NCBI RefSeq assembly: GCF_900113045.1 | Contig: NZ_FONY01000002.1 | Span: 107,852-171,851 of the forward strand | DNA: 64,000 bases | Origin: Thermoflexibacter ruber | GTDB lineage: Bacteria > Bacteroidota > Bacteroidia > Cytophagales > Thermoflexibacteraceae | Reading direction: 5' to 3' | In this document: positions 52,686-61,218 of the stretch, one piece after another | Numbering within the stretch: position 1 is the first letter of the stretch | Layout of the letters: every line of letters begins with the position of its first letter | The notes under the pieces: generated by a model | Told to the model about the DNA's origin: nothing | Databases searched by the model: none | The model's input: only the letters and a program-made list of their open reading frames with translations | Program-made: the position numbers and the translations under genes

Positions 52686-53150
52686 ATGAATGCCATCTTT
52701 GCTAAAATGAATTTTAAAAATCAATCTGTTATTCATGTCATCAATGCGCCAGAAAGTTTCGTACCCGTTCTTAATGAGATGAGCAAATTGACAGAAATAA
52801 AAGCAGAAGTAGGGGAGGGGGATAAAATTAGTTTTATAGTTGTTTTTGTTTCGAAGCAACAAGAAGTTGATGAGTGGGCGGCTAAAATATCCCCATTGCT
52901 ACAAGGCGATGGCTTGCTATGGTTTGCCTATCCTAAGGGTACTTCCAAGAAATATAAGTGTGAATTTAATAGAGATACAGGCTGGCAAATCTTGGGTAAG
53001 TTAGGCTTTGAAGGAGTAAGGCAAATTGCCATAGATGAGGACTGGTCAGCACTTCGATTTAGGAGGGTAGAGTACATCAAGCAAATGAAAAGGGACGAGA
53101 AACGCGCTATGAGTACTGGAGGCAAGGAAAAAGTCAAAAAGAGTAATTAG
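52686..53150 (+). CDS. DUF3052-like protein
   Basis: A 154-residue cytosolic protein. The segments DGLLWFAYPKGTSKKYKCEF, RDTGWQILGKLGFEGVRQ and DEDWSALRFRRVEYIK are what I recall from DUF3052-related proteins of Bacteroidota, which have no known activity. An ATG seven codons downstream (52707) is an alternative start. Confidence 0.75.
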   Translation: MNAIFAKMNFKNQSVIHVINAPESFVPVLNEMSKLTEIKAEVGEGDKISFIVVFVSKQQEVDEWAAKISPLLQGDGLLWFAYPKGTSKKYKCEFNRDTGWQILGKLGFEGVRQIAIDEDWSALRFRRVEYIKQMKRDEKRAMSTGGKEKVKKSN

Positions 53151-53182
53151 ACATTGGTCATAAGCTCAAATCAAACAAAAAA

Positions 53183-53212
53183 GGTTAATTTTGCCAAAAG
53201 ACAAAATCAACC
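53183..53212 (-). terminator. Terminator of the first YfiR-like gene
   Basis: On the minus strand GGTTGATTTTG (53212-53202) pairs with CAAAATTAACC (53193-53183) using one G-U pair, then six T follow (53182-53177). It starts 64 bases after the stop at 53276. Confidence 0.8.
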
Positions 53213-53275
53213 CCAGTAAATCAATCACTAAAACAAAACAAACTTCCAAACTATGAAAACTACAAAACTATGATT

Positions 53276-53806
53276 TTACCCTACTAAAATGGACAACTTT
53301 ACTAACTCATTAGAAACCTTCAATCCTGCACTTTCTATGGCAGATTTATTCATCTCAAACTTAAGTTTATCGCCTTGTATGACAAAATTAATCCCTGCTC
53401 CTTTTTTAGCTAAATTAGAATCCTCTGTTACTATCAAGATATGATTAGCCTGACTCTTTGGTTGAATACTTTTAAACTTATACGAGAAATTGCGCTCTAC
53501 AAATATGATATGGCAGTTCACAATGTCTTCTTCTTTGGTAATTTTCTTTACTGAAATTTTCTGATTGCTAATAAACCTATTCTTCATCAAATTTTGTGTG
53601 GCAGAGAGCATCTCGTCATCTCCATACACCCCAATCACAAAATCACCTTGTTGCCTTTGAGAAGGCCATTCTACATACTTTGTAAAGTGATACAGCAGAC
53701 CTGCATAAACCCTATAATTATTGCTCGTGTCTTGTGCTTGCAAGGGTAGATGACACAAGCAAAAAACAATTACCAATAGTTTGAAAATGTTTCCTATAAT
53801 TTTCAT
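53276..53806 (-). CDS. YfiR/DUF4154-family protein (copy 2)
   Basis: A 176-residue periplasmic protein with signal peptide (IFKLLVIVFCLCHLPLQAQ) and the family core RVYAGLLYHFTKYVEWPSQR, FVIGVYGDD, CHIIFVERN and HILIVTEDSNLAKKGAGINF. In Pseudomonas YfiR represses a diguanylate cyclase from the periplasm. No cyclase is near, so the role here is open. It is about half identical by eye to the gene just upstream. Confidence 0.9.
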   Translation of the reverse strand: MKIIGNIFKLLVIVFCLCHLPLQAQDTSNNYRVYAGLLYHFTKYVEWPSQRQQGDFVIGVYGDDEMLSATQNLMKNRFISNQKISVKKITKEEDIVNCHIIFVERNFSYKFKSIQPKSQANHILIVTEDSNLAKKGAGINFVIQGDKLKFEMNKSAIESAGLKVSNELVKLSILVG

Positions 53807-53872
53807 AACGCTACACTTTTAAAGGTGGTTTCTAATTAAAATTTCAGTAAAAGTTAGAAGTAAAGTTAAGGT

Positions 53873-54400
53873 TTAGCCCACAGGAATAGATAGTTTCACT
53901 AATTCGCTGGATACTTTCAATCCTGAGTCCTCTATAGCTGCTTTATTCAATTCAAATTTTAGTTTTTCTTCTATCGTGATAAAATTGATTCCAGCCCCTC
54001 TTTTCCCGCCTTCTTCTCCTTCTGTGATGAGAAGTACATGTGCTGATTTAGCTTTGGGATAGATAGCATTAAACTGTCCATTCTGAAATCTTTGTACATA
54101 AATGATATGGCATTTATCTGCATCTTCAGCTGACTTCACGTTTACTACACTAATTTTTTGATTCCCTACTGTGCGATTCTTTGCCATTTCCTCTACTGCT
54201 GCGTATAAGGTAGCGTTGCCTAACACACCTATTACGAAATCACCATTTCTTTTTGCTGAGGGCCACTCTATATGCTTTGTAAAGTGATACAAAAGACCCG
54301 CATGCAATTTATAATTTACATCTTGTGCTTTCAAAAAAGAGCTAATCAGCAAAATAGCACCGATGATTAGAGCGATAATTCTGAATTTCTTGATTGACAT
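53873..54400 (-). CDS. YfiR/DUF4154-family protein (copy 1)
   Basis: A 175-residue paralogue of the next gene: signal peptide (IIALIIGAILLISSFLKAQ), KLHAGLLYHFTKHIEWPSAK, DFVIGVLGN, CHIIYVQRF and HVLLITEGEEGGKRGAGINF, ending VKLSIPVG. The two are separated by 66 bases and point the same way, so one transcript probably covers both. Two copies of TTACAAAGGTA lie 90-150 bases upstream; each contains a -7-like TACCTTTG on the minus strand. Confidence 0.9.
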   Translation of the reverse strand: MSIKKFRIIALIIGAILLISSFLKAQDVNYKLHAGLLYHFTKHIEWPSAKRNGDFVIGVLGNATLYAAVEEMAKNRTVGNQKISVVNVKSAEDADKCHIIYVQRFQNGQFNAIYPKAKSAHVLLITEGEEGGKRGAGINFITIEEKLKFELNKAAIEDSGLKVSSELVKLSIPVG

Positions 54401-54819
54401 AGGAGTAAGTTTTAAATAATTAGAAGTTCTTAGATATAAACTCTTTGCTTGTAAATGTTAGTGATAGTATGCTATTTAATTTACGTTACAAAGGTATAGG
54501 GTTTTTTTCAAATATAAAACTTGCACTAAATTGGAAAATTACAAAGGTAACTTTTAGTATTACTTTATGCCTTTGATATAAAAATAGCATCAAATACAAC
54601 GCCAAGTATGTTAAGAAGTGCCTGTTTTATTCTTTAAGTGAAGTTTAATATTAGAAAAGTACAATAAATACTTTTCTGATGCTATGTAGTTTTCCTGTAA
54701 TAATAAATCGGAAAATGAAACTTTTTGAGGGCTAAGAAGGGAATAAACCAGATAAAACAAAAAACCTTACATCAGACTTACATAAATTTTTCTCACCTTA
54801 CATCATCTTACATGATTTT
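54401..54819. other. Gap upstream of YfiR-like genes
   Basis: Contains the TTACAAAGGTA direct repeat (54486-54496 and 54539-54549, 53 bases apart), a perfect 9-bp hairpin (AGAAAAGTA 54653-54661 with TACTTTTCT 54669-54677) inside a longer TAGCATC/GATGCTA pairing (54586-54592 with 54678-54684), and four CTTACAT units (54765-54813). No gene seen. Confidence 0.5.
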
Positions 54820-55278
54820 TTATTTTTTAGTAATCAGATAAACCCCTAAAAACAGGCAAATCACACCTACAATTTTGGTGAGAGTAATAGGCTTGACATT
54901 GAAACCTACCAGCCCAAAATGGTCTAAAAAAAGAGATGTAACTAATTGACCTGCAATAGTTAAGCTAATAAAACTCACTGCTCCTATCTTAGGGGCTACA
55001 AGTACAGTAACCACTATATAAAAAGCCCCTAACAAGCCTCCAATCCATTTCCACCATGTAATTTGAAAAAGTGAATGAATTGCAGGGAAAGAGTTATTTT
55101 TTTGCAGACTTACAAAAATTAGTAATCCTGTTAAACCAACAGAAAAAGAAAAAACAGAGGAAATGATAGGGTCGCCTACTGACATTCGGAGTTGGGAGTT
55201 AGTACCTGCTTGAATTGCCAGCGCACCACCAGCCACTAAGGTAAGAATGAAAAAAAGTACATTTGCCATTATTTTCAA
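54820..55278 (-). CDS. DUF606/YdcZ-type small DMT transporter
   Basis: A 152-residue protein with five hydrophobic helices and typical YdcZ sequence: AGGALAIQAGTNSQLRMSVG, ISSVFSFSVGLTGLL and WWKWIGGLLGAFYIV with AGQLVTSLFLDHFGLVG. This half-size DMT family works as dimers, and its substrates are mostly unknown. An ATG three codons downstream would also serve as start. Nothing else is in its unit. Confidence 0.92.
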   Translation of the reverse strand: MKIMANVLFFILTLVAGGALAIQAGTNSQLRMSVGDPIISSVFSFSVGLTGLLIFVSLQKNNSFPAIHSLFQITWWKWIGGLLGAFYIVVTVLVAPKIGAVSFISLTIAGQLVTSLFLDHFGLVGFNVKPITLTKIVGVICLFLGVYLITKK

Positions 55279-55420
55279 TTTTTAAAGTTAAAACAGCCTT
55301 ATATTTTGACTTAAAAACACGAAATTTAGTAATAAGTTTGATTTTTACCTCAAAAATTGATGCTATTCAGTAAAATTAGACAAAATTAAAGTAAAGCATT
55401 TATACATAGATTAGATACTA

Positions 55421-57979
55421 CTAATCTAAACTTTTCAATATAGTTTCCAATGCTGCCTCGTCTGTGATAAGTACTTTTCTGGCTTTGCTTCCTTCAAATG
55501 CCCCTACGATTCCCGCCGCCTCCAACTGGTCCATGATACGACCTGCGCGGTTATATCCCAGACTTAGCTTGCGCTGAATCAGGGAGGTACTACCTTGCTG
55601 GTGTGCCACTACTAAGCGAGCTGCATCGTCAAACATAGAATCCCGCTGAGCGAGGTCGACGGCTTTGGTTTCTGCTCCCTCGTCCTCAAATTCGGGCAGT
55701 GCATAAGAAGTATCAAAGCCTCTCTGCTCGCCAATAAACTCGCAAATGCGCTCAACTTCGTGTGTGTCCACAAATCCGCATTGCAAGCGAATAATGTCCG
55801 AGCCGTTGGAAATAAGCATATCACCTTGCCCTACTAACTGTTCGGCTCCTTTTGTATCCAAAATAGTTCGAGAATCTATACCAGAAGTTACTCTAAATGA
55901 AAGTCTTGCAGGGAAGTTTGCCTTAATAGTTCCTGTAATGACATTGACGGAAGGGCGTTGGGTAGCGATAATCAGGTGAATCCCGATGGCGCGAGCAAGC
56001 TGTGCCAAACGTGCTATTGGCGTTTCTACTTCCTTTCCTGCCGTCATCATCAAGTCGGCTAACTCATCTATTACCAACACTATATAAGGTAAAAAGCGAT
56101 GCCCTTCTTCGGGATTCAACATTCTTTTAATGAACTTTTGGTTGTACTCTTTGATATTCCTACAGCCTGCTGTTTTGAGCAAGTCATAGCGTACTTCCAT
56201 TTCTATACAAAGCGAGTTGAGAGTATGCACTACCTTGCGCGTATCCGTAATGATTGGCTCCTCGGAAGCAGGCAGGGTCGCTAAGTAGTGCCTTTCAATC
56301 TTATTATAAAGTGTAAGTTCTACCTTTTTAGGGTCGACCAAGACAAATTTTAGCTCAGCAGGGTGCTTTTTGAATAACAAAGAGGTCAAAATCACATTCA
56401 AACCTACCGACTTCCCCTGCCCCGTGGCGCCTGCCATGAGTAGGTGAGGCATCTTTGCCAAATCTGCGACAAAAACCTCATTGGAAATTGTTTTTCCCAA
56501 AGCAATAGGCAATTCTTTTTCTGAATCTTTGAACTTGGGGTCATTGATTAAGATGCTCATTTTCACTATTTCCCGATTCTTGTTGGGAACTTCTATGCCT
56601 ATGGTACCTCGTCCAGGAATAGGGGCGATGATGCGGATACCCAAAGCCGACAAGTTCAAAGCAATGTCGTCTTCTAAGTTCTTGATTTTAGAGATTTTAA
56701 CTCCTGCTTGGGGGACTATTTCATACAAGGTTACGGTGGGTCCTATAGTTGCTTTGATGCTTTGAATCCCAATCTTAAAATGACTGAGGGTTTCTACAAT
56801 TCTATCTTTATTTGATTCCAATTCTTCTTTGGTTACTCTCACCTTGCTATCTGTGGCAGGGTCAAGGAGTTCGGCATCAGGGAATTGGTATGAACTCAAG
56901 TCCAAGCGTGGGTCGTAGTTGCCAAAGCGAATATGGGGGGGGGTTTTAGCATCAGGCATTTTGATTTCGACTTTGAAAGGGAAGCCTAACTGACCATCGT
57001 CTTCTTCTACTATCTCTTGTGCTGTTTTTTCTGAGCCATCATCTATAATAAAATCCACCGACTTATTTTTAGCCATCACCTCAACTTCTTCCTCCTCCTC
57101 CACAAAAGCCCCACTTAGGTTTTCTAATTCTTCCTCACTATCAACTTTTGCAGTTTCAGGATTTACATTTTGCTGATTAGCTGTATTATTCAATACGTTT
57201 TTCAAGTTTTCTTTAAAGTTAAAAGAAAACTCTCGCAGTGAAAAAGGCTCGTCCTCGATAGGCTCTCGTTTGATTTTATCCTCGCTTGTAGTTTTGACAG
57301 GTTCTTTGACTTTTGTGCCTTTATTGAGGTTGCTTGTAATCTTGATTTGGGGGATTCGGTCAGTAACCGCATAAAAAGAATCCAAGCCAAACTTATACAC
57401 TAAGAAGATTATCATAGTGAAAACCAGCAAGATAGTAGTAGCCCAGCCCAACAAACTGTCCAATAAAATAGCGATGTCAATGCCTATTTTCCCACAAAGA
57501 AAAGCCCAAGCACTCTCGCTCTCTAAGTTCAGCACTATGTACCCTAAGAAAGCACTTGTCCAGAAAAGAAGGAATATAGCAGATTTGATAAAACTCCATT
57601 CTCTAAAAAGGCTTTTATCAAAAACAAGTTTATAACCTATATTAAAAATCCAAGGAATGAAAAGGAAAGAAGCAATACCAAACCACTTGTAAATGAACAA
57701 GTAAGAAAGAATAGCCCCTACAAAGCCAAGTAAGTTTTCTACTTTCCCTCGTGGCACTCTGCTGTTATGCCCTGACCAGACAGACTCTACTATGCTTTGG
57801 TCTGCCTGCCCAGTAAAAAAATAAGAGAAAAAGGATAAAAATAAAATAATTGCAAAAAGCATGATAAGCAAGCCAACCGTAACGCTGAATCGCTTGTCGT
57901 AATAAACCATGTCCCAAAGGGAAATTTGTTGGGGTTTACTCTTTTTCTTTTTATATGCCGTTCTTTTTTGAGTAGCCAT
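55421..57979 (-). CDS. ftsK: DNA translocase FtsK/SpoIIIE
   Basis: An 852-residue translocase. Four to five membrane helices lie in residues 30-200, an acidic linker in about 200-340, then the motor: LLMAGATGQGKSVGLNVILT (Walker A), YIVLVIDELADLMMTAGKE (Walker B), RLAQLARAIGIHLIIATQRP (FtsK signature) and a C-terminal gamma winged helix (SLIQRKLSLGYNRAGRIMDQ). It pumps chromosomal DNA through the closing septum and helps resolve dimers. Length is standard for the phylum. Confidence 0.97.
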   Translation of the reverse strand: MATQKRTAYKKKKSKPQQISLWDMVYYDKRFSVTVGLLIMLFAIILFLSFFSYFFTGQADQSIVESVWSGHNSRVPRGKVENLLGFVGAILSYLFIYKWFGIASFLFIPWIFNIGYKLVFDKSLFREWSFIKSAIFLLFWTSAFLGYIVLNLESESAWAFLCGKIGIDIAILLDSLLGWATTILLVFTMIIFLVYKFGLDSFYAVTDRIPQIKITSNLNKGTKVKEPVKTTSEDKIKREPIEDEPFSLREFSFNFKENLKNVLNNTANQQNVNPETAKVDSEEELENLSGAFVEEEEEVEVMAKNKSVDFIIDDGSEKTAQEIVEEDDGQLGFPFKVEIKMPDAKTPPHIRFGNYDPRLDLSSYQFPDAELLDPATDSKVRVTKEELESNKDRIVETLSHFKIGIQSIKATIGPTVTLYEIVPQAGVKISKIKNLEDDIALNLSALGIRIIAPIPGRGTIGIEVPNKNREIVKMSILINDPKFKDSEKELPIALGKTISNEVFVADLAKMPHLLMAGATGQGKSVGLNVILTSLLFKKHPAELKFVLVDPKKVELTLYNKIERHYLATLPASEEPIITDTRKVVHTLNSLCIEMEVRYDLLKTAGCRNIKEYNQKFIKRMLNPEEGHRFLPYIVLVIDELADLMMTAGKEVETPIARLAQLARAIGIHLIIATQRPSVNVITGTIKANFPARLSFRVTSGIDSRTILDTKGAEQLVGQGDMLISNGSDIIRLQCGFVDTHEVERICEFIGEQRGFDTSYALPEFEDEGAETKAVDLAQRDSMFDDAARLVVAHQQGSTSLIQRKLSLGYNRAGRIMDQLEAAGIVGAFEGSKARKVLITDEAALETILKSLD

Positions 57980-58093
57980 AAACTAATGATTACACATCGA
58001 TTTTGTGTCAATTTTAATGTAAAGATAGGCAATAATTATATAAGTTGAAAAAAAGAAAAAAAATAGTTAAAGTTTGTGTGTTAGCCAAAAAGA

Positions 58094-58132
58094 TTAGCCT
58101 ATTATAAGGCTTCTTTCCTTATATTAGGCTAA
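58094..58132 (-). terminator. Terminator of the NlpC/P60 gene
   Basis: TTAGCCTATTATAAGG (58094-58109) and CCTTATATTAGGCTAA (58117-58132) pair over 16 positions with one mismatch and a 7-base loop. On the minus strand a T-rich TCTTTTT follows. It starts 9 bases after the gene's stop. Confidence 0.85.
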
Positions 58133-58140
58133 CGTAAATC

Positions 58141-58911
58141 TTAGCGATGTGTACTTTGTTGAGGCACAAAATTATCTCCTTTGAGGGCAAGTGTTTCATC
58201 GTTTTGGGCTTCTATGATGCGTTTAGCAAATAAATACCTGGATTTATAATAGTTTTTCCAAGCAGGCGAGTGCAAGTTATCAATCACAATGCCTCTGCGA
58301 GCCGCATGGATAAAGTGGACTTCTTCGCCCTCATCAGAAATAACCATAGCTACATGGCTGATTCTGTATCCTTTACTTTTTTTACTTTTATACCCAAAAA
58401 ATAACAAATCTCCCTTACGGACTTTCTCAAAATCTACCTGTTCGCCATAGGTTGCCTGTGCCATGCCTGCGGGAATTTTGTAGCCAAAATGCTCCATGAT
58501 ATAAGAAGTAAAGTTAGAGCAGTCAAAACCTTTGGTACTTCGGCCCCCAGAGCGATACCGAGTACCTAAAAAACGCTTAGCATATACAGTTACATCTTCT
58601 CTCAAAGCCTCTAAGGGTTCAAAGTCAATACATTCATCTTGAGGAATTTGCACATAAGAAAGTTGGAAAGTAGGAGGAGCGGAAGGTGGTTGGGTGAGCT
58701 TAGTAAAAATCTTATCAGGAGAAAACAATGAAGGAAGGATTTGCGGTTCTGCTACTCTAATAGGTTGTTTTTTTAGCTTACCTATGAACTGTACTTGCTT
58801 TTCATTCGCTTGTTCTTTATGTTGAGTTACAAGTGATTGTGTAAAACTACAAGCGCTGCACACAACACCAGACAACAAGGCAATCATAAATTGCTTGATT
58901 CTTGAATTCAT
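58141..58911 (-). CDS. NlpC/P60 (C40) cell-wall peptidase, lipoprotein
   Basis: A 256-residue lipoprotein (leader ALLSGVVCSACSFTQ). The catalytic domain starts near residue 115 with YAKRFLGTRYRSGGRSTKGF; DCSNFTSYIMEHFG carries the nucleophile Cys and SHVAMVISD the His, with HAARRGIVI behind. It cleaves peptide cross-links in peptidoglycan, as expected for an outer-membrane-anchored endopeptidase in wall growth. The N-terminal linker is unrecognised. Confidence 0.93.
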   Translation of the reverse strand: MNSRIKQFMIALLSGVVCSACSFTQSLVTQHKEQANEKQVQFIGKLKKQPIRVAEPQILPSLFSPDKIFTKLTQPPSAPPTFQLSYVQIPQDECIDFEPLEALREDVTVYAKRFLGTRYRSGGRSTKGFDCSNFTSYIMEHFGYKIPAGMAQATYGEQVDFEKVRKGDLLFFGYKSKKSKGYRISHVAMVISDEGEEVHFIHAARRGIVIDNLHSPAWKNYYKSRYLFAKRIIEAQNDETLALKGDNFVPQQSTHR

Positions 58912-59198
58912 AAGTCCTAATTATATGGTTTATTAATAAGTTTTTGAATTTTGAATCACTTACTTATTTGAGTAGTAACGAGTTCAAAATTGTACGAACT
59001 ATTCTTAAAGCGAGAGCAAAGTTAGCATTTAGACCAAAAAAAGCAAATTTTCAGCTAAGTTAAATCTAAATAGTTATATAGTTAAGTATTTGATTATTTG
59101 GATATTAATTTTTTATCTAAAATTAAAGTATTGAAAATCAATAATTTGTAAAATAGCACTTTTTTAACTTTTTTTATCAAAATATCGTGAATAAAAGT

Positions 59199-61139
59199 TT
59201 ATACTTTGAAGCCAATGAGCAAAATGTCATCAATCTGTTTATGAGCATTTTGCCAGTGGGTAAGTGCTTGTTCTACTCTATTTTTTTGTGTTTCCATGTC
59301 TTCTAAATAGATAGAAAGCAATAGTTCTTTCAATTTTTGGATAGAAAATTTTTTGTTGTTTTCGCCTCCAAACTGGTCTGCATAGCCATCGGAAAAAATA
59401 TAAAAAGAAGTAGAAGTTTGAATATCAAAGATATGAGAAGTATATGAGTAATCTGCGTTTTCCCCTATAGAGATTTTATCTCCTTTGATTAGCTCATAGT
59501 GATTGTTCTGAATGATTAAAAGAGGGTGTCTTGCCCCAGCAAAAGCAAGAGATTTATTAGCGAAATCTACGGTGCAAAGTGAAATATCCATACCGTCTTT
59601 GATGGCATGGTCTTCTTGCCGTAAAGTTTGCCAAACTCCTTTGTGCAACTCATTGAGAATCAAGTGTGGCTCGTGTATTTCTCTGTCATGCACTATTTGG
59701 TTTAGCAAAGTATTTCCAATCATGGACATAAAGGCACCAGGTACGCCATGTCCTGTGCAGTCCACCGCCGCAATAATTACCTTATTTCCTTTTTCTGCAA
59801 ACCAATAAAAATCTCCGCTCACTATATCTCTTGGCTTAAAAAAGACAAAGTGCTGCGGTAAAGCATGGCTCATTTTTTTATCAAAGGATAAAAGTGCATT
59901 TTGAATCCGCTTGGCATAGTTGAGGCTGGCGGTCATGTCTTCGTTGATTTTGACAAGTTGGCGGCTAAAATGCTCAATATTATCTCGCTGGGCTATAATT
60001 TCCTCAGCTTGTTGTGAAAGTTCCTCATTGGTAACTTGTAATTCTTGCGTTTTGAAGCGTAGGCTTTTCACCATAAACTTGAAATCTTTGGCAAGCCTTC
60101 CTATTTCATCATTGGCTTCATAGGGATACAATTCTATTTTCTCATCAAAATTGCTTTGGATAATCTCATGAATAGAAAGAGAAAGATACTTGATAGGACG
60201 GCTCAGTTTTCTATATACCGTAACAGCCAATAAGATATTTAGAATCAAACAGATAACTATTAAGATAGCTACTCTTTGATTAATATTTTTTACCAACTCC
60301 TCTATCTTTTGCGATATTTTTTGGTCTATGATTTCAAGTTTTTTTTCTAAAAGGGTAGAAATCTGACTAATTTGCTGACGAAAACCCATGTTGTTGCTAT
60401 AGCCTATCTGTGCTTCGATGCGAGTAAGCTCTAAAAAGGTAGCTTTATAATTAGAAAGCAAGTAGAGTATCTCCTCTTTATTTTTGTTATTTTTTTGCTC
60501 GTTTATTTCTTCTATCAAGTCATTTACTTGATTTTGCCAGCGTTCTATGTAAACCCCTTCTTTTCTAAGAAAGAAGTCTTTTTCATGTCTGCGAATAGTG
60601 AGCAAAATAGTTTGGTTAATCTTGTAATCTTTATTTTCTAACTGATGAACGAAGTCCCGCATTTTGCCCTCTAAGCCATAGTCCTTAAAGCCTCTTATTT
60701 TTTGTAAGCGAGTAAGTGTATCAAAAACATGCTGATATTGATTAATTAAAATAGATAAGGTATCTATGTCTGTATCTATTTCATTTTCTATGACTTGTGG
60801 TGAAAGTTTGAGGTTTTGTAAATCTTTTAAAATTTTTCTTAGAGCAGTATTGTACTTTAAGATATAAAGCGATTTGCCATCAGACTGATAAAATTTGGGA
60901 TTGATGCTCTCGTTGTTAAAAAAGTCTTTTTCTATGTTATCAGCTTTTTTGAGGTTATGATTAATCTGATACAGCGTAGTGGCAACTTGATTAAATTTAT
61001 TTTTCTGATTATCAAACCAATAAAAAGTCGTGATGACGATGATAACTAATAAAAAGTAAGCAGAGAAAGCAAGGGCAAATTTTGCTTTGAGTGTAGTCAA
61101 TGGAAGTATAGAAGATATTTTTTGAAAAATACGATTCAT
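59199..61139 (-). CDS. Membrane SpoIIE-type serine phosphatase with HAMP domain
   Basis: A 646-residue protein. Two membrane helices (FALAFSAYFLLVIIVITTFY near 20-45 and VAILIVICLILNILLAVTVY near 290-312) bracket a helical periplasmic sensor, then a HAMP domain (RPIKYLSLSIHEIIQSNFDE), a coiled coil, and a PP2C/SpoIIE domain from about residue 420 with IVSGDFYWFAEKGNKV, DCTGHGVPGAFMSMIGNTLL and the metal-binding DGYADQFGG. It removes phosphate from serine or threonine, typically on a STAS anti-anti-sigma protein. The RsbW-like kinase at 30201 could be its opponent. It lies 79 bases downstream of the CHAT-AAA gene, same strand. Confidence 0.92.
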   Translation of the reverse strand: MNRIFQKISSILPLTTLKAKFALAFSAYFLLVIIVITTFYWFDNQKNKFNQVATTLYQINHNLKKADNIEKDFFNNESINPKFYQSDGKSLYILKYNTALRKILKDLQNLKLSPQVIENEIDTDIDTLSILINQYQHVFDTLTRLQKIRGFKDYGLEGKMRDFVHQLENKDYKINQTILLTIRRHEKDFFLRKEGVYIERWQNQVNDLIEEINEQKNNKNKEEILYLLSNYKATFLELTRIEAQIGYSNNMGFRQQISQISTLLEKKLEIIDQKISQKIEELVKNINQRVAILIVICLILNILLAVTVYRKLSRPIKYLSLSIHEIIQSNFDEKIELYPYEANDEIGRLAKDFKFMVKSLRFKTQELQVTNEELSQQAEEIIAQRDNIEHFSRQLVKINEDMTASLNYAKRIQNALLSFDKKMSHALPQHFVFFKPRDIVSGDFYWFAEKGNKVIIAAVDCTGHGVPGAFMSMIGNTLLNQIVHDREIHEPHLILNELHKGVWQTLRQEDHAIKDGMDISLCTVDFANKSLAFAGARHPLLIIQNNHYELIKGDKISIGENADYSYTSHIFDIQTSTSFYIFSDGYADQFGGENNKKFSIQKLKELLLSIYLEDMETQKNRVEQALTHWQNAHKQIDDILLIGFKV

Positions 61140-61218
61140 GCTATTGTTTCGTGGTTTGTGTTTGGCACTTTTCTGCTTACCTTACTAATTTGAGAAAAAA
61201 GTTCAAATAACATTCTAA

